From the NCBI GenBank assembly GCA_965242565.1, contig OZ251457.1:620001-684000 (forward strand): a stretch of DNA of 64,000 nt, written 5' to 3'. This document shows positions 8,023 through 17,591 of this stretch, piece by piece. This stretch comes from CATQGW01 sp965242565 (GTDB lineage Bacteria; Chloroflexota; Dehalococcoidia; Bin125). A program made the translations under genes and the position numbers. The notes under the pieces were generated by a model, which did no database searches, was not told the DNA's origin, and was given only the letters and a program-made list of their open reading frames with translations. Numbering within the stretch: the stretch's first letter is position 1; each line of letters begins with the position of its first letter.

Positions 8023-8223
8023 TTACCAGTTCGTGTAGCGCTTGCGCTTGGGGAAGTTGGCCGAGCGGGCCTGGGTGCTGTTGTGCTCGACGATTGAGCC
8101 GACGCTGCGCGGCGCGCCTTTGCCGCATTCGGGGCAGGGCTGATCCTCGCCCGCCTGACTCATCGGGCGGATCTTCTCGAAGTCGTGCCCGCATTCGCCG
8201 CACTTGTAGGTGTAGACCGGCAT
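8023..8223 (-). CDS. FmdB-type zinc ribbon protein
   Basis: The protein has 66 residues and two CxxC pairs (CGECG and CPECG), beginning MPVYTYKCGECGHDFE, which is diagnostic for the FmdB/CxxC-CxxC-SSSS regulatory family. The paired cysteines bind zinc. The first member was a putative regulator of formamidase, but most members have no known role. It precedes the thioredoxin-TPR gene with a four-base gap. Confidence 0.92.
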   Translation of the reverse strand: MPVYTYKCGECGHDFEKIRPMSQAGEDQPCPECGKGAPRSVGSIVEHNSTQARSANFPKRKRYTNW

Positions 8224-8279
8224 CGCTTTCCGCTCCTGTGACCTCGGCTGTTGAGGCGTCCTGATTCTATCGCGTGATC

Positions 8280-9131
8280 TTATCGCGCGGCGCGGGCGGC
8301 GTCGCTGACGCGGAGAGCGGCGGCGACTTCGGCCACATCGTGGACGCGGACGACGTGCGCGCCGAGCCAGGCGGCGAGCGTATTGAAGGCGAGCGTGGCC
8401 TCCAGCATCCCCGGCCGCCCCTGCGCGTCGTGGGAGCGGAGCTCGCCGTGACCGAGCATTTCGGCGAGGAAGCCCTTGCGCGAGGCGGAGATCACGACGG
8501 GACGCCCCAGCGCGGCGAGGTTGGGCAGGTCGAGCAGCATCCGCAGGTTGTCGGGCAGCCCCTTGCCAAACTGAAAGCCGGGATCGATCCAGACCTCCGG
8601 CACGCCGACGGCCTCGATCGCCGCTGCGCGGTCGCGCAGGTAGTCGCGCACCTCCGCCGCCACATCGGCGTAGTCATGCCCAACCTCGCGGTGGCGCTGG
8701 GGGCGCCCGCGCAGATGCATGATCAGCAGCGGTGTCTGCGTCTCGGCGGCGACCTCAACGGTGGTGGGATCGCCGCCGCCGGTGATGTCGTTGATCAGGT
8801 GCGCGCCGGCCGCGACGGCCGCCCGCGCCACCTCCGCCGTCCAGGTGTCGACGGAGACGAGGTGTCCCTCGCGGACGAGTAGTTCGACGACCGGAGCGAC
8901 GCGGGCAGCCTCAACCTCAGGCGCGACTTCGGCGGCTCCGGTGCGGGTGGATTGCGCGCCCACATCGATGATCGACGCGCCCGCGCGACGCAGTTCATCG
9001 GCGCGGCGCGCGGCCTGGTCAACCGGGACGACGGACGCGCCGACGGGCGAGTCGGTGTCGACGTTGAGGATGCCCATCACCTGGGTGCGCTGCGCGCAAT
9101 CGAGCGTCCGGGAACCTAACCGAAGCTGCAT
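8280..9131 (-). CDS. folP: dihydropteroate synthase, variant active-site loops
   Basis: The protein has 283 residues. Family blocks seen are MGILNVDTDSP (usual form NVTPDSF), IDVGAQSTRTGA (usual GGESTRPGA), VSVDT, INDI, IMH, DPGFQFGK, SRKGF and VRVHDV. FolP condenses p-aminobenzoate with dihydropterin pyrophosphate in folate synthesis. Most catalytic positions are present, but both flexible loops deviate; the Pro of STRPGA, a known sulphonamide-resistance site in E. coli (P64), is Thr here. It may be an intrinsically resistant FolP or a divergent paralogue. It ends close to fmdB and starts just downstream of lpdA, on the same strand. Confidence 0.85.
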   Translation of the reverse strand: MQLRLGSRTLDCAQRTQVMGILNVDTDSPVGASVVPVDQAARRADELRRAGASIIDVGAQSTRTGAAEVAPEVEAARVAPVVELLVREGHLVSVDTWTAEVARAAVAAGAHLINDITGGGDPTTVEVAAETQTPLLIMHLRGRPQRHREVGHDYADVAAEVRDYLRDRAAAIEAVGVPEVWIDPGFQFGKGLPDNLRMLLDLPNLAALGRPVVISASRKGFLAEMLGHGELRSHDAQGRPGMLEATLAFNTLAAWLGAHVVRVHDVAEVAAALRVSDAARAAR

Positions 9132-9150
9132 AGTTCGCGCCGCCCAGCCT

Positions 9151-10584
9151 TCAGCGCCGCCGCGCGATGTAATGGGGGCTTTGGTTGAAGAAGAGTTGGG
9201 CGGTTTCCATCAGGGATTCGGAGAGCGTGGGGTGAGCGTGGATCGACTCGGCCAAATCGGAGGTGCGCGCGCCGAGTTCGACGGCCAGCACGCCCTCGCC
9301 GATCAGGTCGCCCGCGCCCGCGCCGACGATCCGCACGCCGAGCACCCGCTCGCTGCCGCGCTCGATCACCAGCCGCGTCAGGCCGTCGCTGCGGTCGGTC
9401 GCGCTCGCGCGGCCCAGCGCCGTCCAGGGGAAGCTCACGGAGGTTGCGTCGATGTCCAGCGCGGCGGCCTCGGTCTCGCTGAGGCCGCACCAGGCGATCT
9501 CCGGGTCGGTGAAGACTACGGCCGGCACCGCCAGCGGCTGGAAGGCGGCGGGCTGGTCGCAGATGGCGTCGATCGCGACGGCGGCCTCGTGGCTCGCCTT
9601 GTGCGCGAGCATCGGCTCGCCGGCGACATCGCCGATGGCGAAGATGTTGGGCTCGGCGGTGCGGCGCTGGAGGTCGGTCTCGATGAAGCCGCGCTCGTCG
9701 ACCGACGCGCCGGTCTGCTCCAGTCCCAGTCCGGCGCTGTTGGGGCGGCGTCCGGTGGCGACCAGTACGCGGTCGTAGGTTTCCGAGCGCTCCACGCCGT
9801 CGGGACCGCGCAGCACCGCGCGGATGCCGTCGGCGGTTTCCTCGATCGAAGAGACGGCGGTTTCGAGCTGGATGGCGTGGAAGTCGGCGCGCAAGCGGCG
9901 CTCGAGCACCGCGACGAGCTCGCGATCGACGCCGCTGAGCAGCTCCGGCAGCAGTTCGACGACGGTGACCCGCGAGCCGAGCGCGGCGTAGACGGAACCG
10001 AGTTCCAGCCCGATGTAGCCGCCGCCGACGATCAACAGCGACTCCGGAATGTCGGGCAGCTGGAGCGCTGCGGTGGAGTCCATCACGCGCTCGGAGTCGA
10101 GCCGCAGCGGCGGCGGGATGGCGGGGCTGGAGCCGGTCGCCAGCACCAATGCGTCGAAGGCGATCTCGGTGACCTCGCCGGCGCGCTCGACGTTGAGGCC
10201 GGCGGGGTTGCGCAGCCGTCCGTAGCCCTGGGTGTAGCGGACGCGGCGCTGGCGGCGGAGCAGTCCGAGGCCGCCGGTGAGCTTGCGGATCGCGGCGTCT
10301 TTCCAATCGCGCAGCGCGTCCAGATCGATCTGCGGCGGTCCGAATTGAATGCCCCACTCAGATGCGGTTTCGGCTTCGCGGATCAGCCGCGCCACGTGCA
10401 GCAGCGCCTTGGAGGGGATGCAGCCGTCGTAGAGGCAGACGCCGCCGGGGTTGGGCGCGGTGTCGATCAGCGTCACATCCAGGCCGCGCTCGGCGGCGAG
10501 AAAGGCGGCCGGGTAGCCGCCCGGTCCGGCGCCGAGCACGGCGACGCGCAGCGCGTCGGTGGCCTCGGCGTTGGCGGTGGTCAT
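9151..10584 (-). CDS. lpdA: dihydrolipoamide dehydrogenase (E3)
   Basis: The protein has 477 residues from ATG 10584, five bases after the aceF stop; the longer frame upstream overlaps aceF and is rejected. It shows the FAD motif GAGPGGYPAAF (about residue 18), the redox pair C50-LYDG-C55, an NAD motif IVGGGYIGLELG, the second FAD site ATGRRPN...IFAIGDV, and the dimer-interface HPTLSE at the end. E3 reoxidises the lipoyl arms of AceF. It is the third gene of the pyruvate dehydrogenase operon. Confidence 0.96.
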   Translation of the reverse strand: MTTANAEATDALRVAVLGAGPGGYPAAFLAAERGLDVTLIDTAPNPGGVCLYDGCIPSKALLHVARLIREAETASEWGIQFGPPQIDLDALRDWKDAAIRKLTGGLGLLRRQRRVRYTQGYGRLRNPAGLNVERAGEVTEIAFDALVLATGSSPAIPPPLRLDSERVMDSTAALQLPDIPESLLIVGGGYIGLELGSVYAALGSRVTVVELLPELLSGVDRELVAVLERRLRADFHAIQLETAVSSIEETADGIRAVLRGPDGVERSETYDRVLVATGRRPNSAGLGLEQTGASVDERGFIETDLQRRTAEPNIFAIGDVAGEPMLAHKASHEAAVAIDAICDQPAAFQPLAVPAVVFTDPEIAWCGLSETEAAALDIDATSVSFPWTALGRASATDRSDGLTRLVIERGSERVLGVRIVGAGAGDLIGEGVLAVELGARTSDLAESIHAHPTLSESLMETAQLFFNQSPHYIARRR

Positions 10585-10589
10585 CGCGG

Positions 10590-11948
10590 CTAGCCCTCGA
10601 GCGCCAGCACCAGCGGCTGGCGGATTGCGTCGGAAATCCAGGTCATGAAGCGCGCGCCGTCCGCGCCGTCCATCACGCGGTGGTCGAAGGTGAAGGAGAG
10701 CGGCATGATCAGGCGCGAGACCCAAGGCTCCTGCTCGTCGTCCCAGACCGGCCGGCGCTCCGCGCGCCCGATGCCGAGGATCGCGACATTGGGGTGGTGA
10801 ATGACGGGCGTGAAGTGGCCGGTGCCGAGCCCGCCGAGGTTGGTGACGGTGAAGCTGCTGCCGCGGAACTCCTCGAGCGTCAGGTCGCCGGAGCGGGCGC
10901 GCGCGGAGACGTCGCCGAGTTCAACGGCGATCTGGATGATGTTCTTGCGGTCAACGTCGCGGATCACGGGCACGACCAGCCCGCGCGGGGTGTCGACGGC
11001 GACGCCGAGATGGACATAACGCTTGAGGATGAGGGCGTCGTTGGCGGCGTCGAGGCTGCTGTTGACGCGGGGGTGAGCGCGCAGCGCGGCGGCGACGATC
11101 TTGAGCATGATCGCGGTGACGGTCAGCTTGCCGCCGGCCTGCTCGGCGCGGTCGCGGTACTGATAACGGACCGAGTCGAGGTCGGTGATGTCGGCGGTGT
11201 GATGCAACGTGACATGGGGGATTTCGCGCCAGGCGGCGGCCATGTTGCGCTTAATCGTGCGCCGTAGGCGCGTCAGCGGTTCGCGCTCGATCGGCCCAAA
11301 TTCGGCGAAGTCGGGCAGCGGCGCGGGCGCCGGTTCGGCGGTAGCCGCCGCCGGCGGAGCGACGGCGCGGCTGCGCGCGTGGCGCTTGACGTCGTCCTCG
11401 GAGATGCGCCCACCGGGCCCGCTGCCGCCGACGGCCTGGATGTCGACGCCGATCTGGCGGGCGAAGCGGCGCACGGAGGGCGAGGCGAAGACGGGGCGGC
11501 GATCGGGTTCGCCGGCCAGCAGCGGCGGCGCGGCGATGGTCTGCGGAGCCGGCTCGGGCGCAGGTTCGGTCACAGGCTGTGGCGCAGGTTGGGCCGGAGC
11601 CTCGACCGGCGCGGGCGGCGGCGTTTCAACGACCGGCGGTGCTGGCTGCGGCTGGGCCGGCGCGGGGGGCGCTGACGGGGCGGGCGCGACGCCGGCGCTG
11701 TTGACGGTGATTACGGGATCGCCGGTCCGGATCGTGTCGCCCACGCGGACATGGATGGCGGTGATCACGCCCGCGACGGACGAAGGCAGATCCAGCGTCG
11801 CTTTCTCCGTCTCGATCTCCAGAATGGCCTGTTCGAGGACGACCTCATCGCCGATCGCGACATGCACCTGCAGCACATCGGCCTCTTCGATCTCCTCGCC
11901 GAGATCGGGGAGCAGGAAGTCGACCAGCGCGCCGGCTGCGGAAGCCAC
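10590..11948 (-). CDS. aceF: dihydrolipoamide acetyltransferase (pyruvate dehydrogenase E2)
   Basis: The 452-residue protein has one amino-terminal lipoyl domain (lysine in EIETEKATLDLPS, about residue 50), a Pro/Ala-rich swinging linker, a peripheral-subunit binding domain (FASPSVRRFARQIGVD, about residue 153), and an acyltransferase core with the catalytic DHRVMDG near the end. Only one lipoyl domain is present, against three in E. coli. It follows aceE by nine bases and precedes lpdA. LipB and LipA, encoded divergently upstream of aceE, would lipoylate it. Confidence 0.96.
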   Translation of the reverse strand: MASAAGALVDFLLPDLGEEIEEADVLQVHVAIGDEVVLEQAILEIETEKATLDLPSSVAGVITAIHVRVGDTIRTGDPVITVNSAGVAPAPSAPPAPAQPQPAPPVVETPPPAPVEAPAQPAPQPVTEPAPEPAPQTIAAPPLLAGEPDRRPVFASPSVRRFARQIGVDIQAVGGSGPGGRISEDDVKRHARSRAVAPPAAATAEPAPAPLPDFAEFGPIEREPLTRLRRTIKRNMAAAWREIPHVTLHHTADITDLDSVRYQYRDRAEQAGGKLTVTAIMLKIVAAALRAHPRVNSSLDAANDALILKRYVHLGVAVDTPRGLVVPVIRDVDRKNIIQIAVELGDVSARARSGDLTLEEFRGSSFTVTNLGGLGTGHFTPVIHHPNVAILGIGRAERRPVWDDEQEPWVSRLIMPLSFTFDHRVMDGADGARFMTWISDAIRQPLVLALEG

Positions 11949-11957
11949 GGCGATCTC

Positions 11958-14660
11958 CTACGCGCTCATCGGATCGACGCGATCGGCGTCGATCTGCAGG
12001 GCGTCGCGCGCGCGCAGCAGCACATCGCCGTCCAGCGCGCCGTCGCGCGAGAGCGCGGCCAGCGCCGACCAGGCGATGTGGCGGGCGTCGATCTCGAAGA
12101 AGTCGCGCAGCTCCTCGCGCGTACCGCTGCGCCCGAAGCCGTCCGCGCCCAGCGCCGTGAGCGGTCCGGGCAGCCATTTGGCCATTTGGTCCGGCAGCGC
12201 AGCGAGGTAGTCGGTCGCCGCGATGATCGGCGCGGCGCTCTCGCCCAGCGCGTCGCGCGCGAAGCAGGGGCGCGGCTCCTCGAGCGGGTGCAGACGGTTC
12301 CAGCGCTCGATGCGCTGCGCGTCGCGGCGCAGCTCGGTCCAGGAGGTGACGGACCAGACATCGGCGTCCACGCCGTACTCGCCGCGCAGCAGGGCGCGCG
12401 CCTTGCGCGCTTCGTTGAGGATCGGTCCGCTGCCCAGCAGCCGCACCTGCGGCGCGGCGCCGTTGCGCGGCGCGTCCAGCCGGTAGATGCCGCGCAGAAT
12501 GCCCTCGCGCACGCACTCGCCCTCCGGCATCGGCGGGTGGACGTAGGCCTCGTTTTCGACGGTCAGGTAATAGAAGACATCCTCGTCGAGCTCGTGCATG
12601 CGGCGGATGCCCTCCTGCACGATCACCGCGGCCTCGTAGGCGTAGGCGGGGTCGTAGGAGATCAGGTTGGGAATGACGGAGGCGAGCAGGTGGCTGTGCC
12701 CGTCCTGGTGCTGGAGTCCCTCGCCGTTGAGCGTGGTGCGCCCGGCGGTCGCGCCGATCAGGAAGCCGCGCGTGCGCGCGTCGCCCGCCGCATAGGCCAG
12801 ATCGCCGATCCGCTGCAACCCGAACATCGAGTAGAAGATGAAGAAGGGAATCGTCGGCATCTTGAGCGTGGAGTAGGACATCCCGGCGGCGATGAAGGAG
12901 GACATCGCGCCGGCCTCGGTGATGCCCTCTTCGAGGATCTGGCCGTCGCGCGACTCCTTGTAGAAGAGCAGGCGATCGGAGTCGACCGGCTCGTAGAGCT
13001 GTCCGCGCGAGGCGTAGATGCCGAATTCGCGGAACATGCCCTCCATGCCAAAGGTGCGCGACTCATCGGGCACGATCGGGACGATGCGCGGTCCCAGTTC
13101 GCGGTCGCGCAGCAGGCGGCTGAGCATCCGCACGAAAGCCATCGTGGTCGAGGCTTCACGGTCGCCCGTGCCCTCGTGAAATTCGGCGAAGGTCTCGTCG
13201 GGCGGCGAGGTGAGGTCGCTGGGCGGCGAGCGGCGCTGCGGCACGGGCCCGCCGAGCGCCGCGCTGCGCTGCGCCACATACGACGCCTCCGCGCTGTCGT
13301 GCGCGGGGCGGTAGAGCGGTGCGCCGACGACCTCTTCGTCGGACAGCGGAATATCGAAGCGGTCGCGGAACTGCATCAGTTCCTGCTCGTTGAGCTCCTT
13401 CTGCTGGTGGGTGATGTTGCGGCCCTCGCCGGCTTCGCCGAGTCCGTAGCCCTTGATCGTGCGGGCCAGAATCACGGTCGGCGCGCCCTTGTGAGCGACG
13501 GCCGCGGAGTAGGCGGCGTGAACCTTGACCGGGTCGTGCCCGCCGAGCCGCAAGCGCCAGAGTTGGTCGTCGCTGAGGTCTTCGACGAGCGCGCGCAGGC
13601 GCGGGTCGACGCCCCAGAAGTCCTCGCGGATGTAGGCACCACCGGCCACGGTGTATTTCTGGTACTGGCCGTCGACCACTTCGCCCATGCGCCGGATCAG
13701 CAGGCCGTGTTCGTCGCGGGCGAGCAGCGCGTCCCACTCGCTGCCCCAGATCACCTTGATCACGTTCCAGCCGACTCCGCGGAAGACGGCTTCGAGTTCT
13801 TGGATGATCTGCCCGTTGCCGCGCACCGGGCCGTCGAGCCGCTGGAGGTTGCAGTTGACGACGAAGATCAGGTTGTCGAGCGCCTCGCGCGAGGCGAGCG
13901 CGATCGAGCCGAGGCTTTCGGGTTCGTCGGTCTCGCCGTCGCCGAGGAAGCACCAGATTTTGCGGTCGGTGACGGGGATCAGCCCGCGGTTTTCGAGGTA
14001 GCGGATGAAGCGCGCCTTGTAGATCGCCTGGATCGGCCCCAGCCCCATCGAGACGGTGGCGAACTGCCAGAAGTCGTCCATCAGCCAGGGGTGCGGGTAG
14101 GAGGGCAGGCCGCCGTCGAGCTCGCGGCGGAAGCGGTGCAGCTGGCCCGGTGAAAGGCGCCCCTCGACATACGCGCGGGCGTAGATACCCGGCGCGGCGT
14201 GCCCCTGGAAGTAGATCAGATCGCCGCCGCTGGGGTGATCCTGGCCGCGGAAGAAGTGGTTGAAGCCGACCTCGTGCAGCGTGGCGGCGGAGGCGTAGGT
14301 GGAGATGTGCCCGCCGATACCGTGGTTCTTCATGTTGGCTTCGACGACCATCGCCATCGCGTTCCAGCGGATGATGCTCTTGATCCGCCGCTCCAGCGCG
14401 AGGTCGCCGGGGTAGGGCGGCTGTTTCTCGACGGGGATCGTGTTGACGTAGGGTGTCTGCGAGGTGACGGGCAGTCGGATACCGGAGCGCTGGGCCTCGA
14501 TCTGGAGCGCCTGAAGCAGGCGCGAGACGCGCTCGGGTCCGCGCCGCAGCGCGACATCGCGCAGCGAGTCGATCCAGTCGTGCGTCTCAAGCCAGTCGTC
14601 GGCGCCGTCGGAGCCGGAACGTGCAAGTGCGGCGCGCCAAGGAGATTCGGAGGTCGTCAC
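11958..14660 (-). CDS. aceE: pyruvate dehydrogenase E1, homodimeric type
   Basis: The 900-residue protein is full length for the AceE family and has the thiamine diphosphate motif GDGETDEPESLG at 240-251 with the distal Asn in VVNCNLQRLDG. Other blocks are GHISTYASAATLHEVG, QRIGDLAYAAGDARTRGFL, GRTTLNGEGLQHQDGHS and ATDYLAALPDQM. It decarboxylates pyruvate and acetylates the lipoyl arm of AceF. It is the first gene of aceE-aceF-lpdA, and its 5' end faces lipB. The start is probably GTG 14660. Confidence 0.96.
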   Translation of the reverse strand: MTTSESPWRAALARSGSDGADDWLETHDWIDSLRDVALRRGPERVSRLLQALQIEAQRSGIRLPVTSQTPYVNTIPVEKQPPYPGDLALERRIKSIIRWNAMAMVVEANMKNHGIGGHISTYASAATLHEVGFNHFFRGQDHPSGGDLIYFQGHAAPGIYARAYVEGRLSPGQLHRFRRELDGGLPSYPHPWLMDDFWQFATVSMGLGPIQAIYKARFIRYLENRGLIPVTDRKIWCFLGDGETDEPESLGSIALASREALDNLIFVVNCNLQRLDGPVRGNGQIIQELEAVFRGVGWNVIKVIWGSEWDALLARDEHGLLIRRMGEVVDGQYQKYTVAGGAYIREDFWGVDPRLRALVEDLSDDQLWRLRLGGHDPVKVHAAYSAAVAHKGAPTVILARTIKGYGLGEAGEGRNITHQQKELNEQELMQFRDRFDIPLSDEEVVGAPLYRPAHDSAEASYVAQRSAALGGPVPQRRSPPSDLTSPPDETFAEFHEGTGDREASTTMAFVRMLSRLLRDRELGPRIVPIVPDESRTFGMEGMFREFGIYASRGQLYEPVDSDRLLFYKESRDGQILEEGITEAGAMSSFIAAGMSYSTLKMPTIPFFIFYSMFGLQRIGDLAYAAGDARTRGFLIGATAGRTTLNGEGLQHQDGHSHLLASVIPNLISYDPAYAYEAAVIVQEGIRRMHELDEDVFYYLTVENEAYVHPPMPEGECVREGILRGIYRLDAPRNGAAPQVRLLGSGPILNEARKARALLRGEYGVDADVWSVTSWTELRRDAQRIERWNRLHPLEEPRPCFARDALGESAAPIIAATDYLAALPDQMAKWLPGPLTALGADGFGRSGTREELRDFFEIDARHIAWSALAALSRDGALDGDVLLRARDALQIDADRVDPMSA

Positions 14661-14747
14661 ATCAGCCCATCCGCTGTGGCGTCAGCGTACCCGATCGCGC
14701 GGCCGTTTCCATGACCATCGCGTGAACGAATCGCCGCCCGCGCTGCA

Positions 14748-14753
14748 TAGAAT
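14748..14753 (+). promoter_or_regulatory. candidate -10 box for lipBA
   Basis: TAGAAT stands 41 bases before the lipB start in the 133-base region that separates divergent aceE and lipB. A weak TGAACG lies 19 bases upstream. TACGCT on the other strand near aceE is a weaker candidate. The arrangement would let the PDH operon and its lipoylation genes share control, but no operator is visible. Confidence 0.35.
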
Positions 14754-14793
14754 GACAAGGGACTTTGACGTGATCCGCAGCAGGGAGGATGCC

Positions 14794-15447
14794 GTGCCGG
14801 ATGTCGCCGTGCTGCGCTGGGGGGTGACGGAGTACCGCGAGGCGGTTCGCTGGCAGGCGGCGCGGGCGGCGGCGGTGGCTGAGGGGGCGTCCGTGGAGAC
14901 GGTCGTGCTGCTGGAGCACGCGCCCATCTACACGGTGGGGCGGCGCGGCGGGCGGGCGCATGTGCTGGCTCCCGAGTCGGCGCTGACGGCGGAGGTGGTT
15001 GACAGCGATCGCGGCGGCGACATCACCTTTCACGGCCCGGGGCAGTTGGTGGTCTGGCCGGTTCTGCGGCTGCGCGAGCGCGGCCTGAGTGTGGCGCGGT
15101 ATGTGCGGCTGCTGGAGCAGGCGATGATCGAGACGACGGCAGCGTTCGGCGTAGAGGCGGAGTGTCGGCGCGGGTACCCGGGCTGTTGGGCGGGCGGGCG
15201 GAAGCTCGGCTCGGTGGGGGTGCGCGTCTCGCGCGGCGTCTCCACGCACGGGCTGGCGCTCAACGTCAGCACCGAGCTCGGCTGGTTTGAGGCGATCACG
15301 CCATGCGGCATCGAGGGCGCGGAGATGACATCCCTGACCCGCGAACTGGGCCGCCTGATCGCGGTCAAGGGCGCCGCCGATGCGATGACAGGCGCGCTGA
15401 ACGACCTGTTTGGGCTTCGGTTAGCCCTTACGGAGGGCGTCGGATGA
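14794..15447 (+). CDS. lipB: octanoyltransferase
   Basis: The 217-residue protein starts at GTG 14794 with GGGAGG five bases upstream; a longer frame from 14722 lacks a ribosome site. Diagnostic blocks are HAPIYTVGRRG, RGGDITFHGPGQLV and the active-site region GRKLGSVGVRVSRGVSTHGLALNV. LipB moves octanoyl groups from acyl carrier protein to lipoyl domains. The stop overlaps the lipA start (ATGA), so LipB and LipA are coupled. It lies divergently from aceE-aceF-lpdA, whose E2 needs lipoate. Confidence 0.95.
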   Translation: MPDVAVLRWGVTEYREAVRWQAARAAAVAEGASVETVVLLEHAPIYTVGRRGGRAHVLAPESALTAEVVDSDRGGDITFHGPGQLVVWPVLRLRERGLSVARYVRLLEQAMIETTAAFGVEAECRRGYPGCWAGGRKLGSVGVRVSRGVSTHGLALNVSTELGWFEAITPCGIEGAEMTSLTRELGRLIAVKGAADAMTGALNDLFGLRLALTEGVG

Positions 15448-16331
15448 CGGTGCGAGAGCGCAAACCGCCGTGGATTCGGGCGCAGTGGCCGGGCGGCGAG
15501 CGTTACGGGGAGATCGTCGCGCTGCTGCGCGACTCGTCGCTCAACACGGTCTGCCAGGAGGCGCGCTGCCCGAACATCGGCGAGTGCTTCAATCGCGGCA
15601 CGGCGACGTTCATGATTTTGGGCGACACCTGCACGCGGGCCTGCGGGTTCTGCGCGGTGACATCGGGGCGCCCGGGCGCTCTCGACTGGGGCGAGCCTGC
15701 CCGGCTGGCGGCAACGGTCGAGCGGCTGCGGCTCAACTACGTCGTGATTACCTCGGTCAACCGCGACGATGTGACGGACGGCGGCGCGGCGATCTTCGCG
15801 GCCTGCATCGAAGCCGTTCGCGCCCGCCGACCGTCCTGCTCCGTTGAAGTGCTGATCCCGGACCTGATGGGCAACTGGGCGGCGCTGGAGACGGTGCTGG
15901 CGGCGCAGCCGACCGTGTTGAACCACAACGTCGAGACGGTGGAGCGGCTGTATCCGCGCGTGCGGCATCAGGCGCGCTATGAGCGGAGTCTGGAGCTGCT
16001 GCGGCGTGCGGCGGAGCATCACCCGCGCATTCCGACCAAGACGGGCTTCATGCTGGGGCTGGGCGAGCGCCGCGACGAGGTCTCGCAGCTGCTCCGTGAT
16101 CTGCGCGCCGTGGACTGCGACCTGCTCACGGTGGGGCAGTATCTGCGCCCGTCGGCGAAGCACCTGCCGGTTGCGCGCTACGCGCCGCCGGAGGAGTTTG
16201 ACGACATCCGCGCGGAGGCGCTATCGCTGGGCTTTCGGCATGTGGAGTCGGGGCCGATGGTGCGCTCGTCTTATCACGCCGAGGAGCAGGCGCGGGCGGC
16301 GCAAATCTTCGCCGCGCCGTTGCGCGGCTGA
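15444..16331 (+). CDS. lipA: lipoyl synthase, radical SAM
   Basis: The 295-residue protein starts at ATG 15444, overlapping the lipB TGA. The radical-SAM cluster is C63-TRA-C67-GF-C70; the auxiliary cluster cysteines are C37, C42 and C48 (CQEARCPNIGEC); the closing serine motif is RSSYHAEE. LipA inserts two sulphurs into the octanoyl chain on lipoyl domains. All residues expected for activity are in place. Confidence 0.97.
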   Translation: MTVRERKPPWIRAQWPGGERYGEIVALLRDSSLNTVCQEARCPNIGECFNRGTATFMILGDTCTRACGFCAVTSGRPGALDWGEPARLAATVERLRLNYVVITSVNRDDVTDGGAAIFAACIEAVRARRPSCSVEVLIPDLMGNWAALETVLAAQPTVLNHNVETVERLYPRVRHQARYERSLELLRRAAEHHPRIPTKTGFMLGLGERRDEVSQLLRDLRAVDCDLLTVGQYLRPSAKHLPVARYAPPEEFDDIRAEALSLGFRHVESGPMVRSSYHAEEQARAAQIFAAPLRG

Positions 16332-16394
16332 AGGCGCAGCAAGGTCGGCGCGGGGGCGAATTGTAGGCTTGCAGAGCGAGCTGGAGAGCGAGCT

Positions 16395-17591
16395 ATGGCG
16401 CACTTCCGGTGGTTCACCGCAGGCGAGTCGCACGGACCGGGGCTGACCGTCGTGATCGACGGCGCGCCGGCCGGGCTGCCCCTCTCCGAAGAACAGATTC
16501 GCGCCCAACTCGCCCGCCGCCAGAAGGGCTACGGGCGCGGCGGGCGGATGAAAATCGAGACCGACTACGCCCACATTCGGGGCGGTGTGCGCCAGGGTCG
16601 CACGATCGGCAGCCCGATCGCGCTCTGGATCGAAAACCGCGATTTCTCAACCGGCGGCGGGCCCGACAAGCGCCCCTGGACGGAAACAATGTCGCTGGAG
16701 GCGGTCGAGCCGCCGCCCACGCGGGTCACGCGCGTGCGCCCGGGCCACGCGGATCTGGCCGCCTCGCTGAAATACGGCTACGACGACGTGCGGGACTCGC
16801 TCGAGCGGGCCAGCGCGCGCGAGAGCGCCGCCCGGGTCGCAGCCGGCGCCGTCGCCCGCGCCCTCTGCAGCGAACTGGGCTGCGAGTTCTACAGCCGCGT
16901 GGTGCGCATCGGCGAAGTCGAGGCTTGCGCGAGCGACAACATCGACTGGGAAGCGGTCGAAGCGTCGCCGGTCCGCTGCGCCGACCAGGCATCGAGCGAG
17001 GCGATGATCGAGGCGATCAACGCCGCCAAGCGCGACGGCGACACGCTCGGCGGCGTCGTCGAAGCCCGCGTCGCCGGCGTCCCCTTCGGGCTCGGCTCGC
17101 ATGTCCAGTGGGATCGCAAACTCAGCGGGCGAATTGGCCAGGCCCTGCTCAGCATGAACGCCTTCAAAGGAGTCGAGATCGGCGACGGCTTCGCCGGCGC
17201 CGCCGGCCGCGGCGCCGCGTTCCACGATGTCGTGCTCCCGCAGGACGCCTGGAGCGACCGCCCCTGGCGGCGCCGGACCAACCACGCCGGCGGCATCGAG
17301 GGCGGCATCTCAAACGGCGAGGACATCGTCGTGCGCGTCGCAGTCAAGCCGATCGCTACGCTCGCGCACCCGCTCCCCTCCGCCGACCTCGACTCCGGCG
17401 AGCGCGTCGAAGCCCACTACGAGCGCTCCGATGTCTGCGTCGTTCCCGCCGCCGGCGTGATCGTCGAGGCGATGCTCGCGCTTGTGCTGGCCGACGCGCT
17501 GCTGGAGAAGTTTGGAGGCGATCACTTGTCGGAAACACAGGCGAACATGCAGCACTTTCTCGAGACGGTGCATCCACGAGGTGCGCTGTGA
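16395..17591 (+). CDS. aroC: chorismate synthase
   Basis: The 398-residue protein has the signature GESHGPG at residue 10, then GRGGRMKIETD, RPGHADL, ARESAARVAAGAVA, and HAGGIEGGISNGEDIVVRVA. It makes chorismate from EPSP using reduced FMN. A ribosome-like GAGAGCGAG lies just before ATG 16395. The stop overlaps the GTG of aroKB (GTGA), so both form a short shikimate-pathway operon. Confidence 0.97.
   Translation: MAHFRWFTAGESHGPGLTVVIDGAPAGLPLSEEQIRAQLARRQKGYGRGGRMKIETDYAHIRGGVRQGRTIGSPIALWIENRDFSTGGGPDKRPWTETMSLEAVEPPPTRVTRVRPGHADLAASLKYGYDDVRDSLERASARESAARVAAGAVARALCSELGCEFYSRVVRIGEVEACASDNIDWEAVEASPVRCADQASSEAMIEAINAAKRDGDTLGGVVEARVAGVPFGLGSHVQWDRKLSGRIGQALLSMNAFKGVEIGDGFAGAAGRGAAFHDVVLPQDAWSDRPWRRRTNHAGGIEGGISNGEDIVVRVAVKPIATLAHPLPSADLDSGERVEAHYERSDVCVVPAAGVIVEAMLALVLADALLEKFGGDHLSETQANMQHFLETVHPRGAL

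Noticed and set aside
11751..14153. 800-codon plus-strand frame
   Set aside because: It is the antisense of aceE and aceF, a GC-driven open frame with no recognisable domain.
16409..17587. 393-codon in-frame extension ahead of aroKB
   Set aside because: It is the alternative frame of aroC, Arg/Pro-rich and without any family similarity; the GTG overlap at 17588 is the real start.
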